Of a stretch of 64,000 nt of DNA, positions 47,062-57,021 are shown in pieces (the first letter of the stretch is position 1; every line of letters starts with the position of its first letter). Below the pieces are notes generated by a model. The model made no database searches and was not told the DNA's origin. It worked only from the letters and a program-made list of their open reading frames with translations. A program made the translations under genes and the position numbers. This DNA is from Trifolium pratense (lineage: Eukaryota; Streptophyta; Magnoliopsida; Fabales; Fabaceae). Where the stretch lies: NCBI RefSeq assembly GCF_020283565.1, contig NC_060063.1, forward strand, positions 49,374,856-49,438,855, in the 5' to 3' direction.

Positions 47062-47673
47062 TGTAACACCCTACTTAATTCTACCCAAAATAAATAATAA
47101 TAAACATGTAGAACAAGTAGAGCGTTACACGTCAAATTAAACATCTAGCAACGGCATATAATTCATGCTTAGATCACATTCATTGCAGCGAAATAACTAA
47201 AATATGCTCATTCATATCATGATTCAAATATTGGAAATCATAACAAGTCACCAACTAAATATCCATTAAATTCAACAATCATAATAAATCAACATCCACA
47301 TAATCACCTACATAAGTCTTATCATCAAGCAAATCGATAAATAAGTACTTGGCATAAAGCCTTACATCATCATAAATAAACAAGCTTCAAACAACACTAG
47401 GCATAACCCAATATAAATAAATCCCAACATGGTGTTACAACCATCAGAGCAAACGGACAAGGGTATTATACTAAGAGTAATAGCTAAACTCCTCACCCCG
47501 AATACTTAGCAACAATGCCGGATACTCCTCCTAAAGCAAAACAAATCCTCAAGCCTGAGAATCTAAATCGCCCAACGATCCATCAAATACAAAAATAGAG
47601 AGTTAGCTACATATAATCGGCATTCAACAAGTGAAAGTAAAATACTAACATTTAATCCAATCCAACATATACA

Positions 47674-47713
<40 letters not shown>

Positions 47714-49030
47714 TCAATCCCTATTCATATATCCAACATACATATAATAGCAATTCATCTCCATCAACAAGACATGTACATATCATCCATTTATATCCAT
47801 AATCTTATCTACATCGTCTACAATCAACAAGATATATGTACACTCAATTAGTATACAATTATCCAAATACCACACCATCACATTAACACAATTAAGACCC
47901 ACCTTCCTAATGCATCTAATGACACCTTAATGTATGTTCCTAGACATATCTACATGTGGTACCATATCACCATCTATATAGGATACAAGAATCCCTTCAC
48001 CATCTATTATCACCATCAATTTGACACAACTTATGCATGAATGACGTGTCACGACATTTCATCAATATAAACTAATTTATATATATTCACCAACACTTCA
48101 TGTAATAACACATGATATCACCAACTCACCATCTATTATTTCATACACATATAAGCATATTCATACATATACACCTTAAACATACCCATTATAATTCACC
48201 ATCAATATCATTATACATATTTAACAAGTGTATGAAAGCATCATCATTCATCATATTCATCCATCATAATTCATAACCTATGTATGAAAGCATCATTATC
48301 ATCATAATCATTCATAAGAACTAACACCTTATGTATTAAGCCATCATCAACATCAAATCAATTAAAGAATAATTTCCAAGTCTGACTAATCTCGCCCGGC
48401 GAGACCTAGCGAGCTACCGGCGATAAAAACAGAACATTTCTGCAAATCGAGCGAGGTCCGGCGAGTCTCAGCGAGCAACCTCGCTGACCCTCGCCCATAG
48501 TCGCCCGGCGAAAATGTCGCAAACAGCGTGCTCTGTTTATGTGTCCGTTCATATTCCATCATAGAATCATCAAATCGTGTTCCAGTTCTAAAAAGGTGTT
48601 TCCTTTAAGTTATAAACATGTTATCATACATAGAAGTACAAGTTTTATCTCTTACAAACATCAAAAACATCACCAATCAAAGATTATTCATATTTTTCAT
48701 TCAAAACTCAAAACATACAATTTCATATGAACATACTTTGATTCTCAAAATTGAAACCATCAACATGTACTTTTAGTATCACATAACATGGATAACACGA
48801 AATCATTACAAAAGGAAGCAGTTTGATTCATGAAAACTCATAAAGTTACTAACTTTTGAGCAAAAATGGTGAGAGGGTTTGGGCAAAGAGAAATGTGATT
48901 TCTCCCCCCTCTTAATCACCCACAAACTATATATAACTACTCTCTTACCTCTAATTCTTCAAGAATTAGCTCCTCCAACCTTCCTCTCTTGGCCTTTACT
49001 CATCCATTTGACCCTATAGATAAATTTCTC
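47062..49030 (-). mobile_element. Probable degenerate LTR-type element sequence
   Basis: Begins TGTAACACCCTACTT exactly where the duplication homology stops. Read on the minus strand it ends in TAGGGTGTTACA, as many legume Ty3/gypsy LTRs do. It has a short CA/TA microsatellite at about 47675-47712 and a GC-rich palindromic island at 48390-48515. No second LTR, primer site or polyprotein was found and the right boundary is uncertain. Confidence 0.4.
48390..48515. repeat. GC-rich cluster of CTCGCC/GGCGAG motifs
   Basis: TCGCCCGGCGAGACC, GCGAGCTACCGGCGA, GCGAGGTCCGGCGAG, CCTCGCTGACCCTCGCC and TCGCCCGGCGA occur within about 125 bases of otherwise AT-rich DNA. They are mutually complementary and could fold into several alternative hairpins. 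Confidence 0.75.
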
Positions 49031-49567
49031 ATTCACCTTTCTTGCCATTTTTTATGAAAAGGACTAAGATTGTTGCTGCCATTGCTCTTGCTCATATTGG
49101 TCTTTATGAATGTCTGCCCCGAAGAAGTCATCACCAGCCTCTTCTACAACAAGAAAAATGACTCAATTATTACGGTGTCTGTTTATTCTTCAGTTCTTAG
49201 AAATGCATATCAACAAGGATTGAATACTTAATGAGGGCCAAGCCGGATGATAGTTTTGCTTTTATAAGTCTGAGTCTTTACAATGGCCTTGATTTATGGA
49301 ATATGATGATATTCGTGCCAAAATTTGATCTCACTTTGCTATGCTTGATTTTGGATAGGAATGTTTCAAGAGATAAAAATCAGTCCTGACTGTTAGAGCT
49401 GCACCTATCGTGCGCCTATTATCTGTCAAAGATATGCGCCTATCTTCCGCCTAGACTAGTTACCTTGCTAAACAAGTAACTGTCCTAAGTGTTAGTTATT
49501 CTAACCAACACACACCTAACTAACTTCTGTTAGGCTAAGATTGAATTACTAAAACAACACTGGCATC

Positions 49568-50219
49568 ATGTTATTTATCTTCAATAGAGCAAGTGGTTAT
49601 ATTCCACTCAAGATTATATCCATCAAGGTGGACTTCATAGTGCAATTCAATGAAAAGCTTCCAATCAAGCAGGAAAATGAGATCCTTCAGATTCTTGATC
49701 TAGCAAGTTTTGAGCAGAAGATAGAGATAAGCAGAACTGAGTTTATGACTCCATCAACATTTATCTTTCTGTGCGAGAATCGGTTATTCCTTACTCTAAA
49801 AAATCGAACAGTTTCCGTATGGAACTTTCACCGAGAACTTGTTACACCATTTAAATTTAAAGATCTCTTGTTATGGCATCCAGATGGCAACATAAACAAC
49901 ATATACATAACAGGTGATCAAGACCTGATTATATCGTATCGCAAGACCGGAGATCCATGGATGGAAGCCAACGTTCGTTCCATCAATTTGAGCAACATCT
50001 TGCGGGGAAATGTATGTCGGAAATTAATGCTACAAATTGCAGCACCAAGGTGAACAATTACAGTAATACTTGCAGCTGCACACACATTGATTCATCTCAA
50101 ATAAGGAGCTCAGTTGTAGAGGCATTGGAGGAGATATCTGCGCTCTTTTATGATGAAGACCGGAACGGAATCTATATAGGAGGTATGGTCTTCACTTTAC
50201 AAGTTGGTTTTGTTGGATT
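49568..50219 (+). pseudogene. Frameshifted fragment of a WD40-type protein
   Basis: The first frame (49568-50053) gives STFIFLCENRLFLTLKNRTV and SVWNFHRELVTPF, then LLWHPDGNINNIYITGDQDL: blades of a beta-propeller, most like plant F-box/WD40 proteins as I recall them. At about 50004-50012 (TTGCGGGGAAATG) the sense passes to another frame, which continues GKCMSEINATNCSTKVNN and SSVVEALEEISALFYDEDRN, ending at a splice-like GGAG|GTATGG near 50183. A single missing base would explain the shift. Both the N-terminal region and the later exons are absent nearby. Confidence 0.55.
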
Positions 50220-50392
50220 GAATAAACTCTAAATTCTAAGATTGTATACGAGTCTGGCTCTAATGAAGAAAAAGAATTAGGCTTTTGTGTTCCTTCTCTA
50301 GCTTCATTGTTTGCAGATACTTTGTGTATAGTGCATACTCCCTACTAAGTGCTTGTGTTGTTACATCTTATTTGTATTATGTGGGATATAGT

Positions 50393-50669
50393 TGTCACGA
50401 ATATCGAGACCTAACTCATCCTTACAAAACCGGCTTCTAACACACCCCCTCACGCTTCAGCCCGGCCCAATGGGCCTGAAGCGTGAACGATGTCGGAAGC
50501 CCAACGATAGACCTGATAGGCTCTGATACCATGTCATCAATATCGAGGTCTAACTCATCCTTACAAAATCGGCTTGTAAGGCGATGATTGCCTCCTCTTT
50601 ATAAACTCTTCTCAAGAGTCCTATCTATCCGATGTGGGACTAAATCCCACCGAGTGTTGGCTGCTAACA
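50393..50669 (-). mobile_element. TRIM retrotransposon 1
   Basis: Minus strand: 5' LTR 50669-50532 (TGTTAGCAGCC ... TTGATGACA), then the initiator-tRNA-Met primer site TGGTATCAGAGCC (50531-50517), about 60 bases of interior, purine tract GAAGCGTGAGGGGGTG, and a shortened 3' LTR 50442-50393 (TGTTAGAAGCC ... TTCGTGACA). Flanks ATAGT and ATGGT look like a target duplication with one change. No coding. Confidence 0.8.
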
Positions 50670-50853
50670 ATGGTGACAGAAGGTTCAAGTACTTATTCAG
50701 AAATTAAAGGGTAAGTTACCCAATTTATCAAGCAAAATGTAATATACAACTTAAATCTTCAAGAGTTTTAATTTTATTCCAAAATAATATGACCATAAAC
50801 AATGTGAGTTTGATGACAAACCAGAAAAGCAAAAATAGTAAGTAACAACAAAT

Positions 50854-52752
50854 TCAAACTTCAATAGTATTTTGATTTAGAGCAATGTATCTCCATCTCT
50901 CTTTCTCCACAAAATCAGCATCAAGGAACCTAGAAACAAAACCCCAAAACCTATAAACATCTTCAAAGTTTGTCAAGAAGCCCAAAGTAGCTGTTAAAAC
51001 CAATATCCCAGGCCCATTTGGGCTTTTCTTCTTCTTGGACAGGCCCAACTTTTCAACCTCATTTGCTTTTGTTTCCAAGGCCCATTCCCTCTCTTCTTGG
51101 TTCTTATCTAAGAACTTGATATTTTTCAAAAATGACCTACTTAGAGAGATATTATTCCTATCAGCTAACTTTTGAACAAGTGCTGGATCAATTTTTTCTC
51201 CTTTCCAATCAAATATATTAAATGCAATGGTAGGTCCACGATGAGAATTTATCTTTGGCCCATATATTCTAATTAATGAAAATCTATTTTCATCATGTGG
51301 ATGTTGAAGACTCATTAATGCATTAACAAGCCAATTAATTAAATACCTTGTTCTTGTACTAATCACTATTAATCCCACATTGTGTGCGTGGTCTAATCCT
51401 CTACACTCAATTTCCAATTTTTCATCCTTCATGTTCATGCCTTGTAGCTCCACAACTTCTGATGTTGACGACGATGTTACCTCGACCTCGACCTGCTTTT
51501 TTTTAGTCTTACTCTTTTGGATTTCAGGAGTAGAGAACTCTGGTAATCTGAAGTTTGACTTTTCAGTGTCATTTTGACGAGAAAAATTCGACGTGTTACA
51601 TTGTGTAAGTGTAGGAACAATGCTTATAATTCCTATGCTTGTAGCATTTCCTAAATCTTTAAGAGAAGAAAGATTTGATTTTTTGACAAATAAACAACCA
51701 AATCCTGATGGGTTTTCACCAAAAACTTTGTAAAATGAACAAACCATAAAATCAGGTTTAAACATAGACATACCTAAAGTGTCCATTTCTTTAGGTCTCA
51801 ATGCACATAAATCAAGCATTACACACCAACCATTTTCTTGTGCCAAAGACATCCAAAAATATGAATATGGTGAACCAGTAACCTTTGAATAAAGTGGAAA
51901 TACAAATAAACTACCTTTCCTCTTCTCCTTTTTACATGTTATCATCTTCTTTAGTTTTCGCCATTCGATTCCTAAATTAGGCCATGTGAATTCTGCTGAT
52001 AAAATTTGTACTCCTTGTTTTTTGCAGCTATCAATCATCATTTCCAATGCCTCATTGTTATGATCATAAACAGTAAGAAGCTCTGATCCTTTTGATTGAA
52101 ATTGGAATGAATCAGCTACAAGTTTAAAAGCAGATACCTCATTAGCAATGAAAACTAAGGCATAATCGGTTTCGGAGACATTCATAAATGTCATTATTCT
52201 TTCTCTAATTCTCGACTCTATTTCGGACTCATGTCCACCGTAGAGTATCTGTGACTTCAAATTCATCGACTTAATTGATACATCAAAGAACGATTGTTCC
52301 AAGTTCAAGTAACGAGTAGACGAAGAAGAAGAACACGAGGCAATTGAACCGGAGTTTTGGTTCTGCTGAACATAAGAGAAAAGGCCATATCCAGTATAAT
52401 CGAAACATATATTGGAGAGACTATTATTCAAGTGATGATACTCTTGTTCTCGAATTTCGTCTATTTCACATGTTGTGGAAAATTGAGGGAAAGCTTTGAT
52501 AAAGTTATTGTATGACTCATGTAAAAGTGGAAGAGATTCATGGTTTGTGAAATGTGTGTTTGGGGACAGACTTGAGGAAGTGGCTGAGGTTAAGTCATCT
52601 GTTCTATTGACAGTGTTTGAGTTTGAAGTGTTATCATGAGAATTCTCAGAAACAAGAAATGGAGATAGAAAACAACTACTGAAACATGGTTGTTGTTGTG
52701 ATGATGATGTTCTTCCAGAACATGGTGGTTGCATTTTAGATACAGAGTTCAA
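50854..52752 (-). CDS. Molybdenum-cofactor-sulfurase-like PLP-dependent protein, single exon
   Basis: 632 residues in one uninterrupted exon. The first 100 residues are Ser/Asn-rich and unstructured. The aminotransferase class V (NifS/ABA3-like) fold follows: VSETDYALVFIANEVSAFKL (cofactor-binding loop region, about 192-211), MLDLCAL with Asp at about 314, and VCSFYKVFGENPSGFGCLFV with the likely Schiff-base Lys at about 342. A Thr/Ser/Lys-rich insertion near 405-440 precedes the C-terminal lobe (GLDHAHNVGLIVISTRTRYL). It lacks the MOSC domain of true MoCo sulfurases. It belongs to the small plant family of single-exon MoCo-sulfurase-like proteins whose substrate is not established. Promoter lies to the right of 52752. 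No break is visible. Confidence 0.88.
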   Translation of the reverse strand: MNSVSKMQPPCSGRTSSSQQQPCFSSCFLSPFLVSENSHDNTSNSNTVNRTDDLTSATSSSLSPNTHFTNHESLPLLHESYNNFIKAFPQFSTTCEIDEIREQEYHHLNNSLSNICFDYTGYGLFSYVQQNQNSGSIASCSSSSSTRYLNLEQSFFDVSIKSMNLKSQILYGGHESEIESRIRERIMTFMNVSETDYALVFIANEVSAFKLVADSFQFQSKGSELLTVYDHNNEALEMMIDSCKKQGVQILSAEFTWPNLGIEWRKLKKMITCKKEKRKGSLFVFPLYSKVTGSPYSYFWMSLAQENGWCVMLDLCALRPKEMDTLGMSMFKPDFMVCSFYKVFGENPSGFGCLFVKKSNLSSLKDLGNATSIGIISIVPTLTQCNTSNFSRQNDTEKSNFRLPEFSTPEIQKSKTKKKQVEVEVTSSSTSEVVELQGMNMKDEKLEIECRGLDHAHNVGLIVISTRTRYLINWLVNALMSLQHPHDENRFSLIRIYGPKINSHRGPTIAFNIFDWKGEKIDPALVQKLADRNNISLSRSFLKNIKFLDKNQEEREWALETKANEVEKLGLSKKKKSPNGPGILVLTATLGFLTNFEDVYRFWGFVSRFLDADFVEKERWRYIALNQNTIEV

Positions 52753-53012
52753 AACTTAACATTGACTTGAAGTTTTGTTGTAAACGCTTAATTCAATGTA
52801 TATGTGTCCTACATACATATACTATACAGGTTGTCTTGACTTGTGAGGAAGTTGCCTAATAAATGATTAAAGGGTTCATATAATTACTTAGTTTCTGTAT
52901 GTGTGTTACCTTAATTGCAGGCAATCCAAAACCTTGATAAGACTAATTTTGTACCTTTTAGAATCACTTTTTGAATGAGTCAAATGTCATTTACCATTTG
53001 TATAAAAAAAAA

Positions 53013-53315
53013 ATCTAGAAATAATATAAAACCATCGATGTGACTCTATCCTACCAGTTTAAGTTTTTGGGATAATCGGTTATTTGACATGGTATCAGAG
53101 CCTCTATGACTAAGTGGTCTAGAGTTGAATCTCCGCTCTCCTTACTTTCAAATTAAAAAGTGGAATTTAAGCATATGATAGGTGAGCCTTTGCATTATCC
53201 ACGCTTCAAGCCCAAGTGGACTCTTGCGTGAGAGGACGTGTTAGAAATAATATAAAACCATTAATGTGACTCTATCCTAACAGCTTAAGCTTTTGGATTA
53301 ATCGGTTATTTAACA
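53013..53315 (+). mobile_element. TRIM retrotransposon 2
   Basis: 77-bp LTRs at 53013-53089 and 53239-53315 share TAGAAATAATATAAAACCAT and end in GGTTATTTGACA / GGTTATTTAACA. The primer site TGGTATCAGAGCC follows the left LTR directly (53090-53102). A short interior ends in GTGAGAGGACG before the right LTR. The first three bases of the left LTR are altered (ATC for TGT). No clear target duplication. Confidence 0.85.
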
Positions 53316-54668
53316 CTCATTTAACCATAAATTATCATGTTTGGCAATTGACATCAATTTTCCAGTCATACAAATTAGAAAACAATAAACTTTTACTCCT
53401 TTAAAGACTAAAAAACCATGTCTAAGGACAGAAAAGTTGATACTAAAACCAAAAATGATCATAAAATGTGTCAATGTTATGATCATAACAATGAGACAAA
53501 ACATTGGTAGAAATGTCGAATGATTCGAATCCAATTTCTTCACTTTATGTGTAAGTTTTCAATGATCTACCATTTTGTCCGAATAATTTGATCATTGGAT
53601 AATCAAATTCACTATATTATTTTTTTAAGATTAGATGAGTTTTAAGAAATACATGAAATGTTTGACTATATTATTAGGTCACGACAATATATATTTTGAT
53701 AATTTGATACACAAAAAAGTAGGGAAATTCGTGACATATTTAAATTAGCAAGTACTCCGTTGAATTAGGTTCGTTAATGATGACCATAATTGCTTTATCT
53801 AACAGAGCGGTGAAGATCACTGTCTAGAGTGTGACATTGGGTGGGACTGGTCCACACGTTAAGATTTGATATTACCATAAAACCCTTCCTTCCTATCCAA
53901 GACAAATTGGATGGTTTATGAAAGGTGTAAAAGTGATGATTTTAAGTTTGTATCGTAGAGATAGATAGATAGATAGATGCCTTTATGAGAAACAACAAGA
54001 ACTAGAGGGCATGAGCAGGGTTTTCATACTGTTTGTTGGACCATTACTGTCTGTTCAAGAGTACTAGTATGAAACTGAGACCGGTGGCTTCACTGTAGTC
54101 AAAGGGACACATTCACACATTCGAAATATTTCCGATTGTTTGATAACAATAAAAAACGGGTAAAATGTGTTTTTGGTTTCTGTAATATTAGCGAATTTGA
54201 GTCTTAATCCCAACAAAAAAAAAATTCTTTCTATTCGTCCTTGTAATTTCATATTCTTTTCGTTTTCGTGATTAATTTGGTCATGTCACACAAAAATGCT
54301 GACAAGGCAAGAATGTGCTAATTTGACCACTGCTGGGTGTCTAGGAGATGCTAACTTGGCATGTATGATAACCAAAATTCGCTCAAATTACATGGATGAA
54401 AACTAAAATTCACTTAAGTTACGGAGGAAAAAAATCAAGATTGGTTCAAATTATGGAGACAAAAACCAAAATTAGCTTAAATTATAGGAATGAAAATGCA
54501 CGATCTAGACTTAGTCATAAAATAAAGCAAATATATACAATCAAACAGTGAAACGAGTAATAAAGTGATAAGATAACTTCCAACAAAAGTTTTTTTTTTT
54601 AGGTAATTGTCCGACAAAAGTTTTGTTCAATATTTTCACTTAAAACAATTATTATTATTTTTTAATCC
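53316..54668. other. Intergenic, repeat fragments
   Basis: Contains a GATA microsatellite at about 53958-53979. At about 54160-54500 there is a segment with degenerate ~37-bp repeats (AAACCAAAATTAGCTTAAAT, AAAACTAAAATTCACTTAAG) of transposon-fragment type. No gene recognised. Confidence 0.5.
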
Positions 54669-55523
54669 TGTTGACACCAAAATTATAATATTGGTAATAT
54701 TCGTTTCGACTTGGTGTTATAATTTGAATAGAAGAAAAAACTCATTTTGATCAGGCATAGAACATGATTTGTCGAAGTTAGCCATATTAAGTGGAATTCG
54801 ACTAAACTATTTTGTTGTCGAAGGCTTCATTTTCAACAAGAAGTGATATATGTTTTAATGACATCGGAAGAAGTCATTAAAATAGTCGAATATTGACATG
54901 GTTCTTCGATCAAGCAAACAACTCCTACGAAGAAGTTATCGGAAGTTATTCAAAGGGACATGTGTCAATCTTAGATATAGGAAGTTATTAAATAAGACAC
55001 TTGTCAAAATCTTAGATGTAGGAAGTTATTTTCTATTCTCTATAAATATTTGTAACTTCTATGTACAAAGGGTGGGATCTCATTTTCTAAAAACTCTGCA
55101 ATGCCCACGCCACGGAGCAAACGGGTTAAAGGAGTGCATAGGAATGGATTCCAACCACCCTTTACATTTCATGCAATTTAATATATTGCTTTGTTCTTAC
55201 TTTATTTTCCCTTTTCTTTTGCAATTATGCATTCCTTTTCATTTTCTTTATTTTTCTTTCTTTTCAATACTCACTTGAGTATTTTTTCTATTACGTTGTC
55301 GTGAGACAACTTGTTATTAAAAGTTGTTGGATGCGATTCTAACACTAAAAAGAACAATGATTTTGTTCTTAAAGACGCATGAATTACATCATAAATCCCG
55401 AGACTTGAACGAACACTTCAAAAAAAGGATTCTTATCGGATCCTGCAGTTAGAAGGACTTTTATCCAGGTCTTAAAGTAACAATGAATAATTATGTTTAC
55501 GTTACCAAAAATCGGTGTAAACA
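54669..55523 (+). repeat. Left LTR, 855 bp
   Basis: Partner of 56167-57021. It has a TATA-like CTATAAATAT near 55040 and T-rich 3' signals. Confidence 0.9.
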
Positions 55524-56166
55524 AATTGGTGCGGTGAGCGTGGAGTTTCAAGTTTAGGGTTGATCAATGCTTTATGCGTTTGAAAATGATAATTTAATCT
55601 CTAAGCCAAACAATGTTTTTGAAAATATTGATATTTTTGGGAAAATTGTGAATCAAATTGTGGCTATGAGAAACGGTTTTTGAAACCGTAGTAAAAATGG
55701 TTATTTTACACCATGATATTTGAGAAACCGATATCTTGAATGTTCAAATTAAATTTTGATGTAATGCTTTGCCATGCATGATGTTAAGATGAAAGTTGTT
55801 TTTAAAATTGGTAAAGTGATCCAAATTTTGTTGATCTTATCAAGTATGGAAAGATAATCGAAATATTGGCCAAACAGGGTCGAGAGATATTGTAGATATG
55901 GTCGAATTTTCATATTGTTTATCTCATTCTAAGAATGATGTTATCGACCAAGCATTTTATTAAGGTTTTGACCAAAACATTGGTAAAGTGTTACCATGTT
56001 TCTTTCGACATAAAAAAAATGTGATGATGAAGTCCGAATCATCTTCTCTAAAATTTGGCCATGTTTCTTTCAAAAGAGGTCATTAAGTGTTTTCTCTAAA
56101 TTTATGACATGATTAAAAATGTTATTCCTCTCACTTTCTTCGAGAAACAACATTTTTGGGGGCCTC

Positions 56167-57021
56167 TGTTGACACCAAAATTATAATATTGGTAATATTC
56201 GTTTCGACTTGGTGTTATAATTTGAATAGAAGAAAAAACTCATTTTGATCAGGCATAGAACATGATTTGTCGAAGTTAGCCATATTAAGTGGAATTCGAC
56301 TAAACTATTTTGTTGTCAAAGGCTTCATTTTCAACAAGAAGTGATATATGTTTTAATGACATCGGAAGAAGTCATTAAAATAGTCGAATATTGACATGGT
56401 TCTTCGATCAAGCAAACAACTCCTACGAAGAAGTTATCGGAAGTTATTCAAAGGGACATGTGTCAATCTTAGATATAGGAAGTTATTAAATAAGACACTT
56501 GTCAAAATCTTAGATGTAGGAAGTTATTTTCTATTCTCTATAAATATTTGTAACTTCTATGTACAAAGGGTGGGATCTCATTTTCTAAAAACTCTGCAAT
56601 GCCCACGCCACGGAGCAAACGGGTTAAAGGAGTGCATAGGAATGGATTCCAACCACCCTTTACATTTCATGCAATTTAATATATTGCTTTGTTCTTACTT
56701 TATTTTCCCTTTTCTTTTGCAATTATGCATTCCTTTTCATTTTCTTTATTTTTCTTTCTTTTCAATACTCACTTGAGTATTTTTTCTATTACGTTGTCGT
56801 GAGACAACTTGTTATTAAAAGTTGTTGGATGCGATTCTAACACTAAAAAGAACAATGATTTTGTTCTTAAAGACGCATGAATTACATCATAAATCCCGAG
56901 ACTTGAACGAACACTTCAAAAAAAGGATTCTTATCGGATCCTGCAGTTAGAAGGACTTTTATCCAGGTCTTAAAGTAACAATGGATAATTATGTTTACGT
57001 TACCAAAAATCGGTGTAAACA
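56167..57021 (+). repeat. Right LTR, 855 bp
   Basis: Partner of 54669-55523. Its right edge abuts coding-like sequence of the antisense accessory gene at 57022. Confidence 0.9.

Larger units (their letters stand above)
54669..57021 (+). mobile_element. Short non-autonomous LTR retrotransposon
   Basis: LTRs 54669-55523 and 56167-57021 are both 855 bp (TGTTGACACC ... GGTGTAAACA) with only two differences seen (near 54827/56325 and 55488/56986). A primer-site-like TTGGTGCGGTGAGCG starts three bases after the left LTR, and a TTTTTGGGGGCCTC tract precedes the right one. The 643-bp interior is non-coding. Flanks do not match (AATCC left, TTGGG right), so one side was lost or recombined. The 126-residue ORFs inside each LTR are identical by copy and have no domain I recognise. 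Confidence 0.8.

Noticed and set aside
54898..55278. 126-residue ORF repeated at 56396-56776
   Set aside because: Lies wholly within both LTR copies; identity is due to LTR duplication and no domain is recognisable.
56167..57021. 3' LTR of the minus-strand gypsy element
   Set aside because: No purine tract is present immediately to its right on the minus strand, and primer and purine sites pair it with 54669-55523 instead.
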